A stretch of DNA of 64,000 bases from Laspinema olomoucense D3b (lineage in GTDB: Bacteria; Cyanobacteriota; Cyanobacteriia; Cyanobacteriales; Laspinemataceae): contig NZ_JAMXFA010000026.1 of assembly GCF_025370785.1 (NCBI RefSeq), forward strand, positions 33,007-97,006, written 5' to 3'. Under the pieces are notes generated by a model. That model saw nothing but the letters and a program-made list of their open reading frames with translations. It did not search any database and had not been told where the DNA came from. A program made the translations under genes and the position numbers. Numbering within the stretch: position 1 is the stretch's first letter; each line of letters starts with the position of its first letter. This document shows, piece after piece, positions 8,510 to 16,370 of this stretch.

Positions 8510-9913
8510 ATGAGCGAACTCAAACTGTTGATAGAACATACGGGTCATACCTATACCCTGAAACCGAATCGGGAATATGCGATCGGGAGTGCTTCTGACT
8601 GTGAGATTCGCTTGACAGACCCCCAGGTTTCCCCCTGGCATCTCAAGTTTAGTTTTGACCAATTTAGTAAAACCTGGCATATCTATGATTTAGGGAGTAG
8701 TACCGGCACATTGATTGATAATCAACCGATTAGCGATTATCCGTTGGTTGCCCAAAAAAGAGTGAGTTTAGGCAGTGGAATTCATCTCATTGCTACCCCA
8801 GAAGGAAGCAAAACCACCCCCGCCTCCCAACCCGCACCACCCACGACGCCTCAACCCGTTCCCGCACCGCCTCCACCATCGCCTGGTTACGCCGCAGCAC
8901 CCCCTTCCTATCCCACCACGATGCCTGCTGCCAAACCAGCAGTGGTTTCCTCAGAACCGGATAGAGCGTTAATTCGTGAATATTTTGAATGTCTCAGAAA
9001 ACGCCGGACTGCACCCAAAGAACAAGAACAATTAGGTCAAAAAGCCCTGGATGACTTCATCCTATCTATCAAGGAAAAACGGTGGCCCACAAAAGAAGGA
9101 CGTTATATTTATGGGTTGATAGCCATTCTTTTAATTTTAGCGTTATTTCAACAATTTATATGGGCAATACTTTTATTAATTGTCGGTTTAATTGTAGCTT
9201 TTTATACCGTAGAGCGCCCTCCCAACCTACCAAAACCTACAGCTACAGATGAGGAGATTCTTCAATGGTTACTCATGGATAGAGAAAATTTAGTCAAAAA
9301 GGGAAAAGCCGAACTGAGACTTTTAGAGACAACCGGACAAGAAGTAGGAAATATCCTTGATGCTCAACCGATTGTATTAATTAGTGGGGTTAGTGAACAA
9401 CTCAATGAAGCAAATTTCGGAAATTGGGGTCTGCTTATGAGCATAGTGGGGTATAACAATTATTTTGTGGAAAAAGGACTTGATGATGAGTATAAATACA
9501 GCATTTATAATTTTATAGCTATTTATCCTTGTCAAAATTTTATTGCGTATTATCGATGCACATGGAATTTTATAACCGGATTTTCTTTGCGGGATGAAAC
9601 CTGTGAATATCTCTACGATAGCATTGTTTCGGTCAAGACTCAAGAGTTGTCAAATATGTCTAAAGCATCGGTCTACAAAGAAATATCGTATGAAGTTATT
9701 GAAATTACTACCACTGATAGCCAGAGCATTAAATTCCCTGTCTTAGAAGACCACAGAATTGTGGCTGAAAATCAAACCTTTAATTTTGATAAAGTCCAGG
9801 AAAGTTCGGCCCGAAATACGGCTCATACGATTCGGCAGCAGGTGCGGCAGCGGAAACCTGGATTTATCCGAACTCAATCTGTTAATGAAATGCGTCAGAA
9901 TTTGCTAGAATAA
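8510..9913 (+). CDS. FHA-domain membrane protein with Pro-rich linker
   Basis: A 467-residue protein. An N-terminal FHA domain covers about residues 5-95, a Pro/Ala-rich linker 102-145, and two adjacent membrane helices about 199-232. A C-terminal domain of some 230 residues, with several Tyr/Phe-rich strands, is not one I recognise. FHA domains bind phosphothreonine. Several canonical positions differ here: the usual Gly-Arg is Gly26-Ser27, the SRxH-type motif reads SPWH (41-44), and the SxNGT-type turn reads GSSTGT. Phosphopeptide binding may thus be altered. The caspase gene begins 28 bp downstream behind a strong GGAGGG ribosome-binding site, so the two form an operon. A role as membrane-bound adaptor between kinase signalling and the protease is inferred. 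Confidence 0.78.
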   Translation: MSELKLLIEHTGHTYTLKPNREYAIGSASDCEIRLTDPQVSPWHLKFSFDQFSKTWHIYDLGSSTGTLIDNQPISDYPLVAQKRVSLGSGIHLIATPEGSKTTPASQPAPPTTPQPVPAPPPPSPGYAAAPPSYPTTMPAAKPAVVSSEPDRALIREYFECLRKRRTAPKEQEQLGQKALDDFILSIKEKRWPTKEGRYIYGLIAILLILALFQQFIWAILLLIVGLIVAFYTVERPPNLPKPTATDEEILQWLLMDRENLVKKGKAELRLLETTGQEVGNILDAQPIVLISGVSEQLNEANFGNWGLLMSIVGYNNYFVEKGLDDEYKYSIYNFIAIYPCQNFIAYYRCTWNFITGFSLRDETCEYLYDSIVSVKTQELSNMSKASVYKEISYEVIEITTTDSQSIKFPVLEDHRIVAENQTFNFDKVQESSARNTAHTIRQQVRQRKPGFIRTQSVNEMRQNLLE

Positions 9914-9941
9914 ATCGAAGTAAAACCGGGGAGGGAGAGAG

Positions 9942-11450
9942 ATGGTTACTACCTTTGATGATGGCTATGCTTTGTTGATTGGGGTGGGAGAATGCAAGGA
10001 CAAAAGCTGGTCTTTGCCGGTGACTGTGAAAGATATTCAAGCGCTGTATCAAATTTTGATTGCACCGGAACTCTGTGGATATCCTGAAGAGAATATCCAG
10101 TTATTGCATGATAAAACTGCGACGCGGACTAACATTTTAGATAGTTTAAGTTGGCTGAAAAACAAGGCGCATCAAAATCCCAATTGTACGGTTTTGATTT
10201 ATTATTCCGGTCATGGGTGGCTGGATAAAGACACCGGGAATTACTATCTGATTCCTCATGATACTGATTCAAAAAAGGAGGAATTTGCGGGGTCTGCGTT
10301 GGCGGCGGAGGTCTTTACGAAAGCCATTCAGCAGATTGAATCTCAGCGAGTGTTGGTGGTGATTGACTGTTGCCATGCTCAGGGAATGGCGGCGACGAAA
10401 GGGGAGCCGATCGCCGTGAAAATTCCCGGGAGATTTGCGGAAACTGCTACGGCAAAAAGTTTAATTCATGCGCTTTCTCAAGGCAAAGGACGAGCCATCT
10501 TTACCTCTTGTACGGGGAATGAAAAGTCTTGGATGAGAAAGGATAATTTGATGAGTATCTACACTTACCATCTGATTCAAGCTTTGCAAGGAGCAGGAAA
10601 TTCCCCAGATGATACCGTGGTGCGTCTTTCTAATTTGATGAACTATCTAGCCAAAACGGTTCCCGATAGTGCAGCGAGTGAATTTGGTATCACTCAAACC
10701 CCAAATTTTGATATTTCTAATGAGGATTTTGCGGTGGCGATCGCCTTGCTGCGGGGAGGAAAAGGATTGCCGCCGGGAGGATGGGATGCGGTGAAGGATG
10801 AGGCGGCACAAAAAATTCGGCAAGTGGTGCAAGCGGGTCGAGATGTGATTGGGGTGGAGGGAAGCGGCAATGTAGCGATCTCTGGAGGAGCAATTCATAA
10901 TACCAACAGTCAAGATACTTATACGACGAATAATCAAGGGTCAACAACTTATCAAAATCCAGTTTATAACCAACAAGGTTCGACGACGTATCAAGTGGAA
11001 GGGGAAACGGTGTACACCACTCAGGGTGGAAAAATGTACAACAGTCAGGGTGGAGAGATACATATTGGCGATCGCATTTATAATCCCCCTCCCGAAAAAC
11101 CCAAGGCCACTTTTGAAAAACTCATCCGGGGAATTGCCAAAAAATTCACTTATTTAGAGCAAATTCCTCCCTTTGATGCGGATGATATTTGGAAAATGGT
11201 CCGAGATGGAAATGGGGAAGGATTTGAACCCCTGGATTTAAAGGTCTTTCAATTAGTATTGAGCTATTGCTGTTATTACTACAATCATCGCATTACCCCG
11301 ATGAAAGACTATCAAAATTGTGGGGAAATGGACTACTTGCATCAAGCTCGGCAGTTGAGTCAGACTGTCCGGCTTACTCAAAGCAATTCTCCGCTGAGTT
11401 CTATTATTAAATCTCGGGAACTGGCGGACATTATCCGAACAATGGAATAA
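9942..11450 (+). CDS. Caspase-like (metacaspase p20) cysteine protease
   Basis: A 502-residue protein whose first 240 residues form a caspase/metacaspase p20-type domain. The catalytic His lies in YYSGHG (His91) and the Cys in IDCCHAQGM (Cys144, next to the His). The family cleaves after basic or acidic residues, and in cyanobacteria is linked to regulated death and conflict systems. Residues about 310-375 are a low-complexity region of Gly/Gln/Thr/Tyr repeats (NQQGSTTYQ, TQGGKMYNSQGGEIHIGD), and the last 130 residues form a separate alpha-helical domain I cannot name. The gene follows the FHA gene by 28 bp and precedes the pseudokinase by 34 bp. The complete catalytic dyad argues for an active protease; its substrate is unknown. 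Confidence 0.87.
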   Translation: MVTTFDDGYALLIGVGECKDKSWSLPVTVKDIQALYQILIAPELCGYPEENIQLLHDKTATRTNILDSLSWLKNKAHQNPNCTVLIYYSGHGWLDKDTGNYYLIPHDTDSKKEEFAGSALAAEVFTKAIQQIESQRVLVVIDCCHAQGMAATKGEPIAVKIPGRFAETATAKSLIHALSQGKGRAIFTSCTGNEKSWMRKDNLMSIYTYHLIQALQGAGNSPDDTVVRLSNLMNYLAKTVPDSAASEFGITQTPNFDISNEDFAVAIALLRGGKGLPPGGWDAVKDEAAQKIRQVVQAGRDVIGVEGSGNVAISGGAIHNTNSQDTYTTNNQGSTTYQNPVYNQQGSTTYQVEGETVYTTQGGKMYNSQGGEIHIGDRIYNPPPEKPKATFEKLIRGIAKKFTYLEQIPPFDADDIWKMVRDGNGEGFEPLDLKVFQLVLSYCCYYYNHRITPMKDYQNCGEMDYLHQARQLSQTVRLTQSNSPLSSIIKSRELADIIRTME

Positions 11451-11484
11451 ACTTTTTCCACTCATTTTGCTCAGGTGAACGGCT

Positions 11485-12588
11485 ATGAATATGAATGGGG
11501 GCTCTCAAAGTTACCGCCAATTATTAGCACAACGTCCGGGGGGACGGTTTTTGGAAGATGAAGTAATAGTGATTTTGCAACAAGTGCTTTCTCAACTGAT
11601 GCAGAATGGCACAGAAGTGCAGGGTTCTATTGCGTTGGAGACGTTGGTACAAGATGCTGACTTGCAACAGGCGCGGTTTGTGCGATCGCCCGATGTTGTC
11701 GTTCCAGAGGCGTATCTCGCACCGGAACGCCAAAAAACCGGCTTAGTCACCCCAGGGAGTGATATCTACGCTCTGGGAGTGACAATGCTGGTATTGCTGA
11801 CGGGGAAAGCGCCGGAGTTGTTAAAAAATCCTGACGGAACTTGGAAGTGGGAAGACTATTGTATGGTGAACGATCGCCTTGCAGAAGTTCTAAATCGGGC
11901 GATCGCTCACCATCCCGAACAGCGCTATAGCAATCTGGGGCAGATGTCCGCAGCGCTCAATCCTACCCCTGTGACCCCGGTATCCCCCAGGGTGATTGAA
12001 TCGCCTTTACCCCCGTCTTTCCAAGGAAATCGACTGGATACTACACCCACTTCTGTCGCAACACAACTCCCTCTGCGATCGCCCCATCGGTTCGGGGTGT
12101 GGCAATGGGGACTGAGCGCTGGAGTGGCAACAGTGATCTGTGGATTAGCCGGGTTTGGATTCAACCATTGGCTCAGTGCCAATCAGACCCCCTCCCTGTC
12201 CACTCCTTTCAATTCCGTCAGTTCTTCAACGCAGTCACCCCCCGCTTCCGAACTGCCTGCCGAACCTCTCAATCCGTTCAAAACGGCTGTTTATCCCCAA
12301 TCTAGCTGCGGCGATCTCCCTCCCGCTGAGCCGAATGCCTATCCGGTACGATTTTATCCCGTTTTCCTGGAAAAAAGTGAGAGGAATTTGCAACAAGTGA
12401 GAGCGCGATTCTGTCGAGATGCCTATCCGATGCTTCGCAAAGATAACAATCAGGAAGCCATTCAGGTTGCTTCTTTTTTGAGCCGGGAACGAGCCGAATT
12501 ATTCCGAGACTTTTTAGGGGAAAATGTAGGCTGGGCTGAGGTGGGAACCGTGACGATTATTAATGAAATGCCCGCATCTTTACGATAG
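11485..12588 (+). CDS. Kinase-like membrane protein lacking N-lobe and catalytic loop
   Basis: A 367-residue protein with only the C-terminal half of a protein-kinase fold: the APE motif (YLAPER, 78-82), then the subdomain IX signature SDIYALGVTMLVLLTGKAP (92-110) and the closing helices. No glycine loop, HRD or DFG is present in the first 75 residues, so it should not phosphorylate anything. A Pro-rich linker leads to one membrane helix (about 205-230), and the C-terminal 85 residues (YPVRFYPVFLEKSER through AELFRDFLGE) resemble a SPOR-like repeat fold. An AGGTG motif precedes the ATG. As the last gene of the FHA-caspase operon it is best read as a scaffold or decoy subunit. Truncation of an older kinase is an alternative explanation. 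Confidence 0.75.
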   Translation: MNMNGGSQSYRQLLAQRPGGRFLEDEVIVILQQVLSQLMQNGTEVQGSIALETLVQDADLQQARFVRSPDVVVPEAYLAPERQKTGLVTPGSDIYALGVTMLVLLTGKAPELLKNPDGTWKWEDYCMVNDRLAEVLNRAIAHHPEQRYSNLGQMSAALNPTPVTPVSPRVIESPLPPSFQGNRLDTTPTSVATQLPLRSPHRFGVWQWGLSAGVATVICGLAGFGFNHWLSANQTPSLSTPFNSVSSSTQSPPASELPAEPLNPFKTAVYPQSSCGDLPPAEPNAYPVRFYPVFLEKSERNLQQVRARFCRDAYPMLRKDNNQEAIQVASFLSRERAELFRDFLGENVGWAEVGTVTIINEMPASLR

Positions 12589-12592
12589 CCAC

Positions 12593-12663
12593 CGCCAACC
12601 GAAATGCGGTTTCTGCCTCGTGTTTTTAGAAAACCCAGGCTTGTGGGTTGATAACGGTTGGCG
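12593..12663. repeat. Nested inverted repeat after the pseudokinase gene
   Basis: CGCCAACCG (12593-12601) pairs exactly with CGGTTGGCG (12655-12663), and the loop holds a second pair, AACCCA (12632-12637) with TGGGTT (12644-12649). It lies between convergent genes and could stop or stabilise transcripts from either side. The right arm merges into a HIP1 site. Confidence 0.4.
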
Positions 12664-12711
12664 ATCGCAATTGTAGAATCGCAATGGAGAAAAGAACGGG
12701 TAGTCCCGGTT

Positions 12712-12972
12712 CTAAACGTCAGACTGTTCTGAAGGTTTGGGGAACGGTTCGTAGTCAATCCCGAAGGCTTCCGCTAGGACTTGGCGCGCTTTTTCTGCCC
12801 AATTTGGGTCTTGTTTAATGCGATCGCGAAATCGTTCAGACACGCGAATGGTGATCAGTGCACTCAGAGGCTCGTTGCGCTCAGTCCGAAAGCTGAGTGA
12901 TTTACCAAAGTCTGGGTTTCCCCCGGTCTTCCTCGTCCCACTAGGCCCTCCTGGGTTGAAAGTCAGCCCTGA
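12712..12972 (-). CDS. Small ribbon-helix-helix-like protein, start codon unclear
   Basis: A minus-strand frame of up to 86 residues, open from after a TAA at 12973-12975 to a TAG at 12712-12714. Its translation includes GGNPDFGKSLSFRTERNEPL, then ITIRVSERFRDRIKQDP, then WAEKARQVLAEAFGID. This is a strand followed by two helices, as in ribbon-helix-helix DNA-binding proteins, and the Gly/Pro-rich leader recalls small cyanobacterial proteins. The frame has no ATG, GTG or TTG before the folded part. The earliest candidate is a CTG at 12964-12966, with TATAAT six bases or so upstream, which could mean a leaderless transcript. Otherwise it is the 3' part of a gene that has lost its start. The protein-like composition makes chance unlikely. 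Confidence 0.5.
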   Translation of the reverse strand, partial: SGLTFNPGGPSGTRKTGGNPDFGKSLSFRTERNEPLSALITIRVSERFRDRIKQDPNWAEKARQVLAEAFGIDYEPFPKPSEQSDV

Positions 12973-12975
12973 TTA

Positions 12976-13736
12976 TAGCAGAGTCGAAGGGATAACAATT
13001 TAAGCGCTGCTTGTTTTAGAGCGGGGTAGCCATGCCACCGAAACCGCGCTGTTGAATTCGGCTTAAGAAAGCTCTAAAAATCTATTTATATTTTTGTATA
13101 ACGTATGAATTAATGCCTTTAACGGTTAACCTTTATACTCCCTTCGAGGTCAGCGAACGGGCTAAAGCGCGAGGAAATAGTGTACCTATAGTGAATGCAA
13201 GCGATCGCACCACGGGGAATTAATATAATAGACCTCTTGCAAAATTCTTTAAAGCCCCCCTTAATAAGGGGGGGGAAAGGGGGATCAATCCTTTTTTTTG
13301 CAAGAGGTCTAATTTCCTAAATGGCAGTTGGCACTAGGTCGTGACCAAAGAGATTTCCAAAATTGCCCGGGTTTGTCCCTATTTGGGGACAGTCGGATAC
13401 CATAATCATGGATGGGAGTCGCGGTGGGTATGTCTGCTTTAAACTTCCATTAGCCCAGAACTCTTTGGGACTGCTTAGGGAACTTGCGCAAAAACTCCGT
13501 ATTCCCACCAATTGACAAAACCGCGCCTGTTTTACCCAAATTTTCTAAACAATAGATTAATAGATTACCATTAGTAATTTTATAAACCAAATCGACCCCA
13601 ACGGTGAGACAATAAAGTTTAATAAGCCAGTAATTTTAGCCTTCTCAATTCAGAGGCAGTTATCAGCTTAGGAATAGATTCATGTCGTTATGTAGCGACG
13701 GCGCTGCAAGCATTAAGCCAGTTAGAGGAGAGGGTC
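12976..13736. other. Accessory intergenic stretch with a MITE-like element
   Basis: Apart from the 83-bp inverted-repeat element I find no credible gene. A 64-codon minus-strand frame at 13317-13511 has no family resemblance. The DNA between 13080 and 13210 is AT-rich with an unassigned HIP1 site. A GAGGAGAGGG ribosome-binding site at 13725-13734 serves the downstream helicase gene. Confidence 0.5.
13229..13311. mobile_element. MITE-like element with 16-bp terminal inverted repeats
   Basis: TAGACCTCTTGCAAAA at the left end and its exact reverse complement TTTTGCAAGAGGTCTA at the right end bound an 83-bp unit with a C/G-rich core (GGGGGGGGAAAGGGGG). It is too short to encode a transposase. 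The TA at each outer edge fits insertion by a TA-targeting transposase such as an IS630-type enzyme, which is inference. Short elements with this end sequence are familiar in cyanobacterial genomes. Confidence 0.7.
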
Positions 13737-15596
13737 ATGGCTGCAATTGTTCCCGATGCTGTCCCGGCAAAGGCAAGTCAGGGGGAAAAGAAAGTCTTCC
13801 AGTTGCTCAGAGATGAGTTGCCTGATGATTTTTTCGTCTACTATGAGCCGAGCGTGAATGGGCTATATCCAGACTTTATTATTATGAGTCCAACGTTTGG
13901 GTTACTCATATTGGAAATTAAAGGCTGGCGTGCCAACCAGATAGAAAGTGCTGATAACCAGTTTTTTCTGATCAACCAAGGGGAGCAAATTGAAAGTTGT
14001 CAGTCTCCACTTCGGCAAGGGAAGGGTTACCTGGATGCTCTGCTGCACCAATTCAAAAGTTATTCTATTCTTTGCCAGGATGACGGCGAACATCAAGGAA
14101 AGTTGAGATTCCCGGTCGGGGTTGGGGCCATCATGACTGGAATCACCGAACCTGAAGCGCGGGTCGCTAATCTATATCCCCTCCTCGAAAAACCCCAGGT
14201 TTGTTATCGCGATGAATTGCTTGAATGGGAAGAGCTAGGAGATAGCAGACTGATCAAGCGCTTAGAGAAATTCTTCACCCATCGGTTTAAGTTCTGGGGA
14301 TTAGAAGAAGACCAAATCAGCACGATTCGCGGCATCATCCACCCCGAGGCCAAAATTCGGGAAGAACCCGCCCAACCCACTAGCGTTCCGGTTGGACAAG
14401 AGGTTTCCCCCAACGCGCAGCGCATCCGCACCCTGGACCATAAACAAGAACAACTGGCTCGTTCACTGCAATCGGGGCATCGGCTGTTCTGTGGGGTTGC
14501 GGGTTCCGGGAAAACGTTGATTTTGCTGAGTCGCGCTCAAATTCTTGCCCGTGGACTGTTTGAGAAAAGGGTGCTGCTGTTGTGCTTCAACGTGACTTTG
14601 GCTTCTTGGTTGCGATCGATCATCCAACAGGATGACAACCGGGCCTATCGGGAACGAATCGAAGTGATGCACTTTCACGAGTGGGCCAAGTCGATTTTGG
14701 GCGGGCTACCGAATCCCCAGGTTTATAAAGAGAATTACGACGACTTACTCGGTGAACGGCTCGTCAAGATTTTAGAGCAAATGCCGTTAGAAAATAAATG
14801 GGATGCGGTGCTGATTGATGAAGGCCATACATTCTCGCCCTCATGGTTTTCCGCTTGCAGACTCGCACTCAAAGACCCGGAAGATGGAGATTTGCTGATC
14901 GTTTCCGATCGCTCCCAAAGTTTCTACAACCGTCAAAAATTCACATGGAAATCTGTAGGCATCAACGCCCAGGGTCGGATGCGGAAGCTCAACCAAAACT
15001 ACCGCAACACTGAGGAAATTTTATCTGCCGCTTGGGAGATAATTCAACCGTTGTGCGGAAATGACGACGATGAAACCTTCCCGATTGTGGAACCGAAAAG
15101 CGCAATCCGACGCGGGAAACGCCCCCTCCTCCATCTGATGGACCACCGGCAGGCGGAAGTCGAAGGGGTACTCTCACAAATTCACGAGCTCGTCGCCCAA
15201 GGCTATCAGCCCGAGGATATTGCCATTATCTATCGCTATTTGGGCCAGCATGAGCAGGATTCGTTCACATACCTGACCCAACAATTGGAAGCCTCGGAAC
15301 TGGGATGTTGCTGGATTACCAAAGGCGATGAGGAGAAAAGAAACTACAGCGCCGCGCAACGGGGAGTGCGAATTGTAACGGTCAAGTCAGCATTAGGACT
15401 AGAGTTCAAAGTGGTGATTGTGCTTTGGGTTCAACAGTTTGGTGCGAAGGTTGGTGTAGAAGATGCTGTTGATGCCAAACGCCTACTCTATGTTGCCATG
15501 ACCCGTCCACAAGACATTTTACACCTGTTTGGGTCGGGAAATTTCTCTTTCCTGGAGGAATTACAAACCTGCGAATGTTTAGATATTGCCTCCTAA
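13737..15596 (+). CDS. NERD-domain superfamily I helicase
   Basis: A 619-residue protein. An N-terminal NERD (nuclease-related) domain at about residues 10-125 (YPDFIIMSPTFGLLILEIKG, a PD-(D/E)xK-like core) is followed by a UvrD/Rep-type helicase. The helicase shows Walker A GVAGSGKT near 255-262, Walker B IDEGHTF near 360, a motif III/IV-like NQNYRN, a motif V-like VKSALGLEFKVVIV, and motif VI RLLYVAMTRPQ close to the end. It is shorter than a full UvrD. NERD helicases are predicted to process DNA ends, often in accessory or defence loci, and the flanking MITE and Uma2 gene fit that. The start is supported by a GAGGAGAGGG site just upstream. Activity and target are unknown. Confidence 0.85.
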   Translation: MAAIVPDAVPAKASQGEKKVFQLLRDELPDDFFVYYEPSVNGLYPDFIIMSPTFGLLILEIKGWRANQIESADNQFFLINQGEQIESCQSPLRQGKGYLDALLHQFKSYSILCQDDGEHQGKLRFPVGVGAIMTGITEPEARVANLYPLLEKPQVCYRDELLEWEELGDSRLIKRLEKFFTHRFKFWGLEEDQISTIRGIIHPEAKIREEPAQPTSVPVGQEVSPNAQRIRTLDHKQEQLARSLQSGHRLFCGVAGSGKTLILLSRAQILARGLFEKRVLLLCFNVTLASWLRSIIQQDDNRAYRERIEVMHFHEWAKSILGGLPNPQVYKENYDDLLGERLVKILEQMPLENKWDAVLIDEGHTFSPSWFSACRLALKDPEDGDLLIVSDRSQSFYNRQKFTWKSVGINAQGRMRKLNQNYRNTEEILSAAWEIIQPLCGNDDDETFPIVEPKSAIRRGKRPLLHLMDHRQAEVEGVLSQIHELVAQGYQPEDIAIIYRYLGQHEQDSFTYLTQQLEASELGCCWITKGDEEKRNYSAAQRGVRIVTVKSALGLEFKVVIVLWVQQFGAKVGVEDAVDAKRLLYVAMTRPQDILHLFGSGNFSFLEELQTCECLDIAS

Positions 15597-15715
15597 ACGA
15601 TGCTAAAACCGGCACGAATGGACTGGCTTGCTCCAGAAATAAATCGCACCCCAACTTACAATGGGTGATCACAGGGACGGGGGAATTGCTAATAGATGTA
15701 CTAGGGGATGTAATC

Positions 15716-16321
15716 ATGACGATCGCCACTCAGAAAAACTTAACCTTTGACCAATTTCTCGCGCAGTATCCCGAAGACGGGGGATTTTACGAACTGGTGA
15801 ATGGAGAACTGGTAGAAATGCGAGCCACTCGAAATCACGATGATGTTGCGGATTTTATTGCCGATGGGTTTAAAGGTGAAATCCACCGGATGAATTTAAA
15901 CTATGTTGTTAAAAATACAGCGGTAATTAGAACGGTGTCTGCGGCAGGAATTGAGCAAGGGCGTCAACCGGATGTAGCCGTTATCGATCGCGATGTCTGG
16001 CGCAGCGATCGCTCGGACTACAATGGATTACGAGAACCGATTCAGGTGGCGGTAGAGGTGACTTCAACGAATTGGGAAGATGATTATCTCGATAAGTTTG
16101 AGGAATATCAACGGTTAGGAATTCCTGAATATTGGATCGTGGATTATTTAGCCGTTGGCAGTCGAGGATTTCTGGGAAACCCGAAAGTGCCCACGGTTTT
16201 TGTGTTTACCTTAGAATCCCCGGGTCAATATCGGCGCACCCAGTTTACCGGAGGCGATCGCATCCTCTCCCCAACTTTCCCCGAACTGTCCCTGACGGCA
16301 CAACAGGTTTTGACAGCCTAG
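15716..16321 (+). CDS. Uma2 family (DUF820) putative restriction-like endonuclease
   Basis: A 201-residue protein of the Uma2/DUF820 family, abundant in cyanobacteria, with a PD-(D/E)xK nuclease-like core: QPDVAVID followed by the acidic strand IQVAVEVTS, then DKFEEYQRLGIPEYWIVDY. The start MTIATQKNLTFDQF is preferred over an in-frame upstream ATG at 15575, because AGGGGATG lies seven bases before it and the family normally begins there. The gene lies 119 bp after the NERD-helicase, same strand. The physiological role of Uma2 proteins is unsettled; many are probably relics of selfish elements. Confidence 0.87.
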   Translation: MTIATQKNLTFDQFLAQYPEDGGFYELVNGELVEMRATRNHDDVADFIADGFKGEIHRMNLNYVVKNTAVIRTVSAAGIEQGRQPDVAVIDRDVWRSDRSDYNGLREPIQVAVEVTSTNWEDDYLDKFEEYQRLGIPEYWIVDYLAVGSRGFLGNPKVPTVFVFTLESPGQYRRTQFTGGDRILSPTFPELSLTAQQVLTA

Positions 16322-16370
16322 CCTCCGGATTTAATCACAACTTTTTGGGTCAATTTCGAGGCAATTCTCC

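Noticed and set aside
13317..13511. 64-codon minus frame after the MITE
   Set aside because: No homology-like pattern; start at a random ATG in accessory DNA.
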